Of a stretch of 64,000 bases of DNA, positions 1 to 7,631 are shown piece after piece. The DNA comes from JABJAG01 sp965222215 (GTDB lineage Bacteria; Pseudomonadota; Alphaproteobacteria; UBA6615): positions 1,674,001 to 1,738,000 of the forward strand of contig OZ244931.1 in assembly GCA_965222215.1 (NCBI GenBank). The letters run 5' to 3'. The notes under the pieces were generated by a model that made no database searches, was not told the DNA's origin, and saw nothing but the letters and a program-made list of their open reading frames with translations. The number at the start of each line of letters is the position of its first letter. Within the stretch, counting starts at the first letter, position 1. The position numbers and the translations under genes were made by a program.

Positions 1-475
1 GAAAGTCGAACAGGTACAGCTCAACGACAACGCGCGCAGCGAGGTCGATATTCTTGAGGTGATGGAGATGATTCCCCATCGCCAGCCCTTCCTCATGATC
101 GACCGGGTCGAGGATATCGTTGTTCGCGACAGCGCGACGGGCATCAAGAACGTCACCATCAACGAGCCGTTTTTCCTCGGCCACTTTCCGGTCCGCCCGG
201 TTATGCCGGGTGTGCTGATCGTCGAGGCGATGGCGCAGACGGCGGCCGTTCTCGTTGTCGAAACGCTCGGCGAGGAAGCGCTGGGGAAGCTTGTGTATTT
301 CATGACCGTGGACAACGCGCGGTTCCGCAAACCGGTGGTGCCTGGAGATCAGCTCAAGCTGTTCGTGTCGATCCAGCGCAACCGGGGCAACGTGTGGAAG
401 TTCAACGGCGTGGCCAAGGTCGGCGATCTGACCGTCGCCGAGGGCACGTTCTCCGCCATGATCATGGATTCCTGA
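1..475 (+). CDS. fabZ: 3-hydroxyacyl-ACP dehydratase FabZ (5' end outside window)
   Basis: Dehydrates 3-hydroxyacyl-ACP in fatty acid synthesis and supplies the chain elongation that competes with LpxA for 3-hydroxyacyl-ACP. The hot-dog fold signatures are visible: HRQPFLMIDRV near the N-terminus, GHFPVRPVMPGVL carrying the catalytic His, and EAMAQ carrying the catalytic Glu. The reading frame (codons from base 2) is open to the window edge, and the upstream residues KVEQVQLNDNARSEVDILEV look like a normal FabZ N-terminal extension. The true start is therefore probably upstream, rather than at the GTG at 59. The stop abuts the lpxA ATG directly (TGAATG), so the two are co-transcribed in the lipid A operon. 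Family assignment is very secure; only the start is unknown. Confidence 0.96.
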   Translation, partial: KVEQVQLNDNARSEVDILEVMEMIPHRQPFLMIDRVEDIVVRDSATGIKNVTINEPFFLGHFPVRPVMPGVLIVEAMAQTAAVLVVETLGEEALGKLVYFMTVDNARFRKPVVPGDQLKLFVSIQRNRGNVWKFNGVAKVGDLTVAEGTFSAMIMDS

Positions 476-1276
476 ATGAGTGGTGTTCATCCGACCGCGA
501 TCGTCGAAGACGGCGCGCAACTCGGTAACAATGTTGAAATCGGTCCTTATTCGATTGTCGGCGCGGACGTCACGCTCGGCGACGGGGTGAGGCTGCATTC
601 CCATGTCGTGGTCGGCGGCCGGACGAAGATCGGCGCCGAGACGGAGATCTATCCGTTCGCCTCGATCGGCCTGGCGCCCCAGGACCTGAAGTACGGCGGT
701 GAAGAATCCGAACTGATCGTCGGTGCGCGCGTGCGTATCCGCGAACATGTCACAATGAACCCCGGGACGTCCGGCGGCGGTCTGCTGACGCAGGTCGGGG
801 ACGATTGCCTTTTCATGGTCGCCTCGCACGTGGCGCATGACTGCATCGTCGGGAACAACGTCATCCTGGCCAACAACGCGACGCTCGCGGGGCATGTGGA
901 GGTTGGCGACCACGCCATTATCGGCGGCCTTTCGGCGGTTCATCAGTTTGTCCGGATCGGCGCGCACGCCATGATCGGCGGCATGTCCGGGGTCGAACAC
1001 GATCTGATTCCCTACGGGTCCGCGATGGGCGAACGCGCGCGATTGCGCGGCCTCAACCTGATCGGGCTGCAGCGCCGCGATTTCTCGCGCGACGAGGTCA
1101 ACAACCTGCGCACAGCCTATCGCCTGCTTTTCGCCCCGGAGGGCACGATGCAGGAGCGGGTGGACGGTGTTGTCTCGCTCTACGGCGAAGACGAGGGCGT
1201 GATGGATATCATCGAGTTTATCCGCACCGATTCCTCGCGCGCGATTCTGCAGCCCAAAACCGCCAATGGCGGCTAA
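476..1276 (+). CDS. lpxA: UDP-N-acetylglucosamine O-acyltransferase LpxA
   Basis: First committed step of lipid A synthesis: transfers a 3-hydroxyacyl chain from ACP to UDP-GlcNAc in the cytoplasm. The first ~190 residues are imperfect hexapeptide repeats (such as VHPTAIVEDGAQLGNNVEIG) that form the left-handed beta-helix. The catalytic His lies in ASHVAHDCIVGNN, and the alpha-helical C-terminus follows. At 266 aa it matches the family length. It starts immediately after fabZ and overlaps the lpxI start by 11 bases, which implies translational coupling. Acyl chain specificity cannot be read from sequence by eye. Confidence 0.97.
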   Translation: MSGVHPTAIVEDGAQLGNNVEIGPYSIVGADVTLGDGVRLHSHVVVGGRTKIGAETEIYPFASIGLAPQDLKYGGEESELIVGARVRIREHVTMNPGTSGGGLLTQVGDDCLFMVASHVAHDCIVGNNVILANNATLAGHVEVGDHAIIGGLSAVHQFVRIGAHAMIGGMSGVEHDLIPYGSAMGERARLRGLNLIGLQRRDFSRDEVNNLRTAYRLLFAPEGTMQERVDGVVSLYGEDEGVMDIIEFIRTDSSRAILQPKTANGG

Positions 1277-2114
1277 GGTCGGCATCCTCGCCGGCGGCGG
1301 GCCGTTGCCCGGTTATCTTGTCGATGCCTGCCGCGGTTCGGGGCGCGATGTGTTCGTCGTCGCGTTCGAAGGACAGGCCGATCCCGAGGTGGTCTCGAAA
1401 GCGCCCCATGCCTGGGTGCGCCTGGGCGCGGCCGGTGAGGCGCTGGATCTTCTTCGCGCCGAAGCTGTCGAGGAAATCGTGATGGCCGGGCCGGTCCGGC
1501 GTCCGAGCTGGCGGGAACTGCGGCCCGACCGAAAGGCCGCGAAGTTTCTGGGCCGCGGCCTCCTCAACAAGGGCGATGACGGGCTTCTCGGCGCCATAGT
1601 ACGGACGCTGGAGGAGGAAGAGGGTTTCCGGGTGATCGGCGCTGACGAGCTGCTCGGTGAACTGAAGGCCCCCGCGGGGCCGTTCGGCCGTCTGGGCCCG
1701 GATGAAGAGTCCCTGGCCGATATCGCGGTCGGGGTGAGCGTGCTTCACACGACCGGGCCGCTGGACATCGGCCAGGCCGTCATCGTGCAGCAGGGTATCG
1801 TCCTGGGTCTCGAAGCGGCCGAGGGCACGCGCCGGCTGATCGAACGCTGTGGCGACCTTGGGCGCGAAGGACAGGGTGGGGTGCTGGTCAAGCTGCCCAA
1901 ACCGGGCCAGGAAACCCGCGCCGACATGCCGTCCATCGGCCCGGATACGTTGCGCGCGGCGGCGGATGCAGGTCTGTCGGGTGTCGCGGTCGCGACGGGG
2001 AAAACGCTGGTGTTCGAACTGGATGCCGTGGTCCGGATGGCCGACGATGACGGGCTGTTCGTCACGGGAATCCGGCCGGCGGACTTTGTCGAGGGATACG
2101 CATCCGCGTCATGA
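1266..2114 (+). CDS. lpxI: UDP-2,3-diacylglucosamine pyrophosphatase LpxI
   Basis: Hydrolyses UDP-2,3-diacylglucosamine to lipid X. Alphaproteobacteria use LpxI where enterics use the unrelated LpxH. The 282-aa protein begins with the family's AAKVGILAGGGPLPGYLVDAC motif and ends with the C-terminal domain block that includes PSIGPDTLRAAADAGLSGVA and the terminal GLFVTGIRP. The start overlaps the lpxA end by 11 bases and its stop overlaps lpxB by 4 (ATGA), so it sits inside a coupled lipid A operon. It was long annotated as DUF1009. The lack of any lpxH here supports the assignment. Confidence 0.95.
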   Translation: MAAKVGILAGGGPLPGYLVDACRGSGRDVFVVAFEGQADPEVVSKAPHAWVRLGAAGEALDLLRAEAVEEIVMAGPVRRPSWRELRPDRKAAKFLGRGLLNKGDDGLLGAIVRTLEEEEGFRVIGADELLGELKAPAGPFGRLGPDEESLADIAVGVSVLHTTGPLDIGQAVIVQQGIVLGLEAAEGTRRLIERCGDLGREGQGGVLVKLPKPGQETRADMPSIGPDTLRAAADAGLSGVAVATGKTLVFELDAVVRMADDDGLFVTGIRPADFVEGYASAS

Positions 2115-3298
2115 GCGCGACCGCGACCCGCGCGGACACCGGTGCGCCGCTCCACGTGTATCTCATTGCAGGCGAGCCGTCCGGCGACGTGATCGGCGCC
2201 CGCCTGATCGAGGCGTTGAAGGCGGATGGAGACGTGCGGGTCTCCGGCGTGGGCGGGCCGGAGATGGAGGCCGCCGGGCTGGCGAGCCTGTTCCCCTACG
2301 GCGAGCTGGCGATCATGGGCCTGACCGAGGTTCTTCCCAGCGTTCCGCGAATCCTGAAACGCATGCGCGCCGTCGCACGCGATATCGCGCGCGCGCAGCC
2401 CGATGTCATCGTCACCATCGATTCACCCGGCTTCGTGTTCGGCGTTATACGCCGCCTGCGATCGCGCGATTGCCCGCGTGTGCACTACGTCGCCCCGACG
2501 ATATGGGCGTGGCGGGCAGGGCGCGTGAAGAAGTTTCGCAAGCACTTCGACCACCTGCTCGCGCTGTTCCCGTTCGAGCCGCCGCTATTCGAGGCGGAAG
2601 GGCTTGCATGCACGTTCGTCGGTCATCCCGCCGCCGAGGGCGCCGTGGTGGCCGGCGACGGGTCTGCGTTCCGCCAACGCCACGATATATCGGCAGGCGC
2701 GCGCGTGCTGTGCCTTCTGCCCGGCAGCCGCCGGGGCGAGGTCTCCCGGCTTGCGCCGATTGCCCGCGAAGTCGTCGAGCGCCTTGTTCGCGATCACCCG
2801 GGATTGAGGATTGTCGTGCCCGCGGCCCCCAATGTGCGCGACGACATCGAACGGATGGCGCTGGAGATGCCGGCCGACGTGCTCGTGGTGGACGGTGCGC
2901 AAGAACGCTATGACGCCTTCGCCGCGGCGAACCTTGCCCTCGCCGCATCCGGCACGGTGACGCTCGAACTCGCCTATGCCGGTGTGCCCACGGTGGTCAT
3001 GTACCGGGTCGGCCGCCTGACGGGAGAAATCGCCCGGCGTATGATCAGGGTGACGTACGCCTCGATCGTGAATATCGTGGCCGGGCGCGAGGTATTCCCG
3101 GAGTTTTTGCAATCGCGCTGCGAGCCGAAGCCGATTGCCGCCGCGGTCGGGACCCTGCTCGACCGGCCGGACGAAGCCGCGGAGATCGGTCGTCAGGCCG
3201 CCGCCATCGCCCGCGACGTGGCGGGCGAGGGAGGTAAACCGAGCGCGCGCGCCGCGTCGGCCGTCCGTTCGATTGTCGCCGATGCCCGGACGAGCTAA
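2111..3298 (+). CDS. lpxB: Lipid-A-disaccharide synthase LpxB
   Basis: GT19 glycosyltransferase that condenses lipid X with UDP-diacylglucosamine to form the lipid A disaccharide at the inner face of the membrane. Visible family motifs are IAGEPSGDVIGARL near the N-terminus, HYVAPTIWAWRAGRVKKF in the middle, LLPGSRRGEV (nucleotide-side loop) and SGTVTLELAYAGVP in the C-terminal half. The 395-aa length is normal. The ATGA overlap with lpxI supports the chosen ATG at 2111. It ends the fabZ-lpxA-lpxI-lpxB cluster. Confidence 0.97.
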   Translation: MSATATRADTGAPLHVYLIAGEPSGDVIGARLIEALKADGDVRVSGVGGPEMEAAGLASLFPYGELAIMGLTEVLPSVPRILKRMRAVARDIARAQPDVIVTIDSPGFVFGVIRRLRSRDCPRVHYVAPTIWAWRAGRVKKFRKHFDHLLALFPFEPPLFEAEGLACTFVGHPAAEGAVVAGDGSAFRQRHDISAGARVLCLLPGSRRGEVSRLAPIAREVVERLVRDHPGLRIVVPAAPNVRDDIERMALEMPADVLVVDGAQERYDAFAAANLALAASGTVTLELAYAGVPTVVMYRVGRLTGEIARRMIRVTYASIVNIVAGREVFPEFLQSRCEPKPIAAAVGTLLDRPDEAAEIGRQAAAIARDVAGEGGKPSARAASAVRSIVADARTS

Positions 3299-3330
3299 GA
3301 CAGGAATTCCAGCCGAACGAGGGATTTGAA

Positions 3331-3744
3331 ATGTCCGAGAACGACAACTTCCGCATGCTCCATACGATGATCCGGGTCAGGGATCAGGAGAAGTCGATCG
3401 ACTTCTACACCCGGTTGCTCGGGATGAAGCTGCTGCGCCAGAAGGACTATGAGGGCGGGCGCTTTACCAACACCTTCGTGGGCTACGGCGACGAGAGCGA
3501 ACATACGGTCCTGGAACTCACCTGCAACTGGGACCAGGAGGAGCCGTATTCGCACGGCAGCGGATATGGCCATGTCGCGCTGGGCGTTCCCGATATCTAT
3601 GCGACGTGCGAGCAGTTGAAGGCTGAGGGGGTGAACATCACCCGCGAACCTGGCCCCATGAAGCACGGAACGACCGTCATCGCGTTTATCGAGGACCCTG
3701 ACGGCTACAAGATTGAGCTGATCGAGACCGGGAGCATGTCGTGA
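3331..3744 (+). CDS. gloA: Lactoylglutathione lyase (glyoxalase I)
   Basis: Converts the hemithioacetal of methylglyoxal and glutathione to S-lactoylglutathione in the cytosol. It is a VOC-fold metalloenzyme of 137 aa. The metal ligands are recognisable as His in LHTMIRVRD, Glu in EHTVLELTCNW, His in GYGHVALGV and Glu in PDGYKIELIE. It follows lpxB after 32 bases with the SD-like GGGATTTGAA before the ATG, and overlaps the next gene by 4 bases (GTGA), so it is coupled to the cupin gene. Confidence 0.95.
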   Translation: MSENDNFRMLHTMIRVRDQEKSIDFYTRLLGMKLLRQKDYEGGRFTNTFVGYGDESEHTVLELTCNWDQEEPYSHGSGYGHVALGVPDIYATCEQLKAEGVNITREPGPMKHGTTVIAFIEDPDGYKIELIETGSMS

Positions 3745-4229
3745 GCGGTGAAAAACGCGGTGCCGCGGACATGATCGTCGATCCGGCGACATTGCCCGAG
3801 GAATCGGCAACGCCCTATCCGGCGCCTTTCGACGAGATCATTCGCGGGCGGCACCGGCGCCGGCTCTCGCCCGCCCTGGGCATCGGTGCGTTCGGCGTCA
3901 ATATCGTGCGGATCGAGCCGGGTGCGCAATCGTCCGCGCGTCACTACCACTCCGAACAGGACGAGTTCGTGTACGTGCTGGAAGGCGAGGCGACGCTTGT
4001 GTCCGATGAGGGCGAGACGGTTCTCCGGGCGGGCATGGCCGCCGGCTTTCCGGCGGGCAATCCCAACGGCCACACGATCGCGAACCGCACGGATACGGAT
4101 ATCCTGGTGCTTGAAGTCGGGAACCGGCCGGCGCAGGAAGACGTCGTCTATCCCGATATCGACATGGCGAACGCCGTGCGCGGCGGCAAGCCGCACTTCA
4201 CCCGCAAGGACGGCTCCGACTTCGACTAG
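3741..4229 (+). CDS. Cupin-domain protein, function unknown
   Basis: A 162-aa single-domain cupin. The first cupin motif is seen as ARHYHSEQDEFVYVLEGEA, with the expected two His and Glu ligand positions, and a second-motif His in NPNGHTIANRTD. These residues normally bind a divalent metal in a small beta-barrel. The flanks (DEIIRGRHRRRLSPALG, and the C-terminal GGKPHFTRKDGS) resemble stand-alone bacterial cupins of unknown substrate. The GTG start at 3741 overlaps the gloA stop, so it is likely co-expressed with glyoxalase I. Its stop lies inside a rho-independent terminator. Whether it is an enzyme or a small-molecule sensor cannot be told. Confidence 0.8.
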   Translation: MSGEKRGAADMIVDPATLPEESATPYPAPFDEIIRGRHRRRLSPALGIGAFGVNIVRIEPGAQSSARHYHSEQDEFVYVLEGEATLVSDEGETVLRAGMAAGFPAGNPNGHTIANRTDTDILVLEVGNRPAQEDVVYPDIDMANAVRGGKPHFTRKDGSDFD

Positions 4230-4244
4230 CCGGAGCCCCTTTTT
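4212..4244 (+). terminator. Rho-independent terminator at the end of the gloA-cupin unit
   Basis: GGCTCCG (4212-4218) and CGGAGCC (4231-4237) form a 7-bp GC-rich stem. CC and a five-T run follow at 4240-4244. The stem contains the last codons and stop of the cupin gene and fills the short gap to the convergent gltA stop. Confidence 0.75.
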
Positions 4245-4246
4245 CG

Positions 4247-5548
4247 TTAGCGCTTGTCGACGGGGACGTACGGGCGTTCCGTCGGGCCGAGGAAGAGCTG
4301 GCGCGGGCGCCCGATGCGCTGCGCCGGGTCCTCGATCATTTCCTTCCACTGGGCGATCCAGCCGACGGTCCGCGCAAGCGTAAACAGCACGGTGAACATC
4401 TCGGTCGGGAAACCGATGGCCTTCAGGATGATGCCCGAATAGAAGTCGACATTCGGGAACAGCTTGCGTTCCACGAAGTACTCGTCTTCCAGCGCGATCT
4501 TCTCCAGTTCCATCGCCAGTTCAAGCAGCGGATCGTTGCGCGCGCCCAGTTCCTCGAGGACCTCGTCGGCGGACTGCTTGAGCACGCCGGCACGCGGATC
4601 GTAGTTCTTGTAGACCCGGTGACCGAAGCCCATCAGGCGGAACGGGTCGTCCTTGTCCTTGGCGCGTTCCAGGAACTCGGGGATGTTCTTCTTGTCGCCG
4701 ATCTGTTCGAGCATTTCGAGAACGGCCGAGTTGGCGCCGCCATGTGCCGGGCCCCAGAGGGTCGCGGTACCGGCCGCGATACAGGCGAACGGGTTGGCAC
4801 CGGACGAGCCGGCGAGACGCACGGTCGAGGTCGACGCGTTCTGTTCGTGGTCGGCGTGAAGGATGAAGATCCGATCCATGGCCTTCTCGATGGCCGGGCT
4901 GATCTCATATTCCTCGGCGGGCACGCCGAACGTCATGCGCAGGAAATTGCCCGCATAGCTCAGATCGTTGCTCGGATACATGAACGGCTGGCCCACGGAA
5001 TATTTGTAGGCCCATGCCGCAATCGTCGGCATTTTGGCGATCAGCCGGTGACACGCGATCAGGCGCTGCTGCGGATCGTTGATGTCGGTGGAGTCGTGAT
5101 AGAAGGCGGACATCGCGCCGACCACGCCGATCATCACCGCCATCGGGTGCGCGTCGCGGCGGAAGCCGCTGTACAGGTTGCGCAACTGCTCGTGGATCAT
5201 CGTGTGGTTGGTGATTGTGTCCTGGAAATCCTCGAGCGTGTTCTTGTCCGGCAGTTCCTTGTGCAGCAGCAGGTAGCAGACCTCCAGGAAGCTGCTGTGC
5301 TCGGCCAGGTCTTCGATGGAATAGCCGCCGTGGCGCAGGATGCCGACCTCGCCGTCGATGTAGGTCAGTTCGGAATCGCAGCTTGCCGTGGAGGTGTAGG
5401 AGGGGTCGTAAGTGAACATGCCGGTTTCGGCATACAGCCGGCGTACATCGATCACGTTCGGGCCGTCGGTACCGGCCAGAATCGGCAGTTCGACGGTTTT
5501 TCCATCTACGGTAAGTGTCGCCGTGCCGGCGGATTTTGCTTCGGTCAT
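4247..5548 (-). CDS. gltA: Citrate synthase
   Basis: Condenses oxaloacetate and acetyl-CoA at the entry of the TCA cycle. The 433-aa length and the N-terminal extension fit the large, hexameric Gram-negative type that NADH usually regulates. Active-site motifs are HADHEQNASTSTVRLAGSS, the GPAHGGANSAVLEML His region, and MGFGHRVYKNYDPRA with the catalytic His/Asp/Arg context. It is transcribed leftward and converges on the cupin gene. The upstream gap of 119 bases to gltX holds a promoter candidate, so it is likely a separate transcription unit. Confidence 0.97.
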   Translation of the reverse strand: MTEAKSAGTATLTVDGKTVELPILAGTDGPNVIDVRRLYAETGMFTYDPSYTSTASCDSELTYIDGEVGILRHGGYSIEDLAEHSSFLEVCYLLLHKELPDKNTLEDFQDTITNHTMIHEQLRNLYSGFRRDAHPMAVMIGVVGAMSAFYHDSTDINDPQQRLIACHRLIAKMPTIAAWAYKYSVGQPFMYPSNDLSYAGNFLRMTFGVPAEEYEISPAIEKAMDRIFILHADHEQNASTSTVRLAGSSGANPFACIAAGTATLWGPAHGGANSAVLEMLEQIGDKKNIPEFLERAKDKDDPFRLMGFGHRVYKNYDPRAGVLKQSADEVLEELGARNDPLLELAMELEKIALEDEYFVERKLFPNVDFYSGIILKAIGFPTEMFTVLFTLARTVGWIAQWKEMIEDPAQRIGRPRQLFLGPTERPYVPVDKR

Positions 5549-5617
5549 CTAAATACTCCCCCGTTCGCCCCGGACGCGTTGCGCGCCCGACTGCGACCCT
5601 GAGTTATGTTGCGGCGC

Positions 5618-5646
5618 ACTCTAATGGCAGGGCCGCCGTTCGGCAA
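5618..5646 (-). promoter_or_regulatory. Candidate gltA promoter with adjoining perfect palindrome
   Basis: On the minus strand TTGCCG (5646-5641), a 17-base spacer and TAGAGT (5623-5618) fit a sigma-70 promoter about 70 bases upstream of gltA. The -35 half lies in a perfect 14-bp palindrome, CGGCAATATTGCCG (5641-5654), which could be an operator or a structural element after gltX. The assignment rests on motif match only. Confidence 0.35.
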
Positions 5647-5667
5647 TATTGCCGGCGGGATGCCGCG

Positions 5668-7074
5668 TCAGGCCGTTGCGAGGCGCAGGCGCTCCAGGCT
5701 TTCGTCCCGTCCCAGCACCGCGAGAACCTCGAAGATGCCAGGGGAAACGTTGCTCCCGGTCAGCGCGGCGCGCAGGGGCTGTGCGACCTGGCCCAGCTTC
5801 AATCCTTCCGCCTCGGCGTAGGTGCGCACCGCGGCGTCGAGTTCGCTCTCTTCCCACAATGTAGCTTCGGAAAAGATTTCGGCAAGCGCCTGAAGCCGGG
5901 CCCGGGCGTCCGGATCGTCGAGTTGTTTTCGTGCCTTTTCGTTGAAAATAAGCGGCGCATCGAAAAGGTATAAAGCGGCTAAATCAACAACTTCATGAAC
6001 TGTATTCGCACGTTGGGTGAGGCTTGAAATTCCCTTCTCCAGCCGCTCTTGTGCATCGGGGGAAAGGCTCTTGTCCGACGTGGCGGCCGCGATTTGGAGG
6101 ACCTCTGCAGATAGTTTCGCAGGATCGCTTTCTTTCAGGTAATGGGCATTCAGGTTGAGGAGTTTGTCCATGTCGAAGCGTGCCGGCGACCGGCCGACGG
6201 AATCGAGGTCGAACCACTCGATCGCCTGCGCCGTCGGGATGATCTCGTCGTCGCCATGGGACCAGCCGAGCCGGAGAAGGTAGTTGCGCATGGCTTCGGG
6301 CAGGATGCCCAGCTCGGCATAATGCTCGATGCCCAGCGCGCCGTGCCGTTTCGACAGTTTTGCGCCGTCAGCCCCGTGAATCAGCGGGATATGCGCGAAT
6401 TCCGGCACATCCCAGCCACAGGCTTCGTACAGGTGGTACTGGCGAAAGGCGTTGTTCAGGTGGTCGTCGCCGCGGATGACATGGGTCGCGCCCATATCGT
6501 GGTCGTCGACAACGACCGCCAGCATGTAGGTCGGCGTGCCGTCCGAGCGCATGATCACGAAGTCGTCGAGCGTGTCGTTGGCGCGGGTGACTTCGCCCTG
6601 CACGTGGTCGCGAATGGTGGTTTCGCCTTCGAGCGGCATCTTGATGCGGACCACAGGGTCCACGCCCTCGGGGGCCTCGGCGGGGTCGCGGTCACGCCAC
6701 CGCCCGTCGTAAACCCGCGTGGACCCGCCGTTCTCGCGTGCATTCTCGCGCATCTCCGCCAGTTCTTCGGGGGAGCAATAGCATCGGTAGGCCCGGCCGG
6801 CATCCAGCAGCTGCCGGGCGACTTCGGCATGGCGCGCCGCATTTGCGGACTGGGATACGGCGTCGCCGTCCCAGTCGAGGCCGAGCCACGTCATACCCTC
6901 GAAAATCTTGTCGATCGCATCCTGGGTCGAACGCTTGCGGTCGGTGTCCTCCACGCGAAGGACGAATTTGCCGCCGTGATGGCGCGCGTACAGCCAGTTG
7001 AACAGCGCGGTCCGGGCGCCGCCGATATGCAGGTATCCGGTGGGCGAGGGCGCGAAACGGGTAACGACGGTCAT
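5668..7074 (-). CDS. gltX: Glutamate--tRNA ligase
   Basis: Class I aminoacyl-tRNA synthetase that charges tRNA-Glu (and tRNA-Gln in bacteria lacking GlnRS) in the cytosol. The N-terminal PSPTGYLHIGGARTALFNWL holds the HIGH-type signature, KLSKRHG is the KMSKS loop, and the remainder is the alpha-helical anticodon-binding region. The 468-aa length is typical. Many alphaproteobacteria keep two GltX paralogues; from this window alone I cannot tell whether this is the discriminating or non-discriminating one. The start ATG at 7074 gives the standard MTVVTRFAPSPTG N-terminus. Confidence 0.97.
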   Translation of the reverse strand: MTVVTRFAPSPTGYLHIGGARTALFNWLYARHHGGKFVLRVEDTDRKRSTQDAIDKIFEGMTWLGLDWDGDAVSQSANAARHAEVARQLLDAGRAYRCYCSPEELAEMRENARENGGSTRVYDGRWRDRDPAEAPEGVDPVVRIKMPLEGETTIRDHVQGEVTRANDTLDDFVIMRSDGTPTYMLAVVVDDHDMGATHVIRGDDHLNNAFRQYHLYEACGWDVPEFAHIPLIHGADGAKLSKRHGALGIEHYAELGILPEAMRNYLLRLGWSHGDDEIIPTAQAIEWFDLDSVGRSPARFDMDKLLNLNAHYLKESDPAKLSAEVLQIAAATSDKSLSPDAQERLEKGISSLTQRANTVHEVVDLAALYLFDAPLIFNEKARKQLDDPDARARLQALAEIFSEATLWEESELDAAVRTYAEAEGLKLGQVAQPLRAALTGSNVSPGIFEVLAVLGRDESLERLRLATA

Positions 7075-7106
7075 GGCGGCTCAGAAATCCTTGGCGGGCG
7101 GGCGTA

Positions 7107-7559
7107 TCAGGGCTTCGTATGGACGTTCGGGCCGATTTTCTCAATAGCGGCTCTTTTGCGCCCGGCCGAATTCTCTTCGTCCGGGGTGTGGGGCGATATT
7201 TCGATCAGGATGCGTGACTGGTCGGCCTCCAATTTCTCGACGAGGAGCCGCTGGACCTGGCTGTCGTCGCGCCAGACCACGCCGGACAGGGCATCCAGGC
7301 AGGCCTTCGCGACATTGTCCGCGTCGATCTTCTTGCCGCGATGCGGATCGCGCCAGGGCGCCTCGGTCCAGATCGCGACCGTGAAGGGTTCGTAGGTCGG
7401 GCCAAGCCCGCGGTATTCCTTGCGGCAGAGGTCGGCAATGGCCTTTCGGGCCGGACCGGTGCGCGTGGCGACACCGTCGATTTCGAAATAGATTTTCCCG
7501 TCGAGCCTGGCGATCCGCGCCCGCCCGCGGCCGACCCAGCCGTGATCTCCTGACCCCAT
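7107..7559 (-). CDS. RusA-family Holliday junction resolvase-like protein
   Basis: A 150-aa protein with the RusA signature DADNVAKACLDALSGVVW followed by RDDSQVQRL. The Asp residues in DxDN and DDSQV match the metal-binding Asps that cleave Holliday junctions in E. coli RusA. The N-terminal IYFEIDGVATRTGPARKA and the EPFTVAIWTEAPW strand fit the small RusA fold. The ATG at 7559 was chosen because GGAGACGGAGACAGAT precedes it and the signature lies well inside. RusA is usually phage-derived, yet no other phage gene is nearby. It is divergent from comEC with only 72 bases between starts. The charged C-terminal tail after ISPHTPDEE is not part of the core fold. Confidence 0.82.
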   Translation of the reverse strand: MGSGDHGWVGRGRARIARLDGKIYFEIDGVATRTGPARKAIADLCRKEYRGLGPTYEPFTVAIWTEAPWRDPHRGKKIDADNVAKACLDALSGVVWRDDSQVQRLLVEKLEADQSRILIEISPHTPDEENSAGRKRAAIEKIGPNVHTKP

Positions 7560-7631
7560 ATCTGTCTCCGTCTCCCGTGGCCGCCGGGTTGACTGGTCGC
7601 CGGGGCTGTCAGACCGTTTCCCTGAACTAGC

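Noticed and set aside
4619..5602. Long open frame antisense to gltA
   Set aside because: Shadow of citrate synthase; no ribosome site or recognisable domain.
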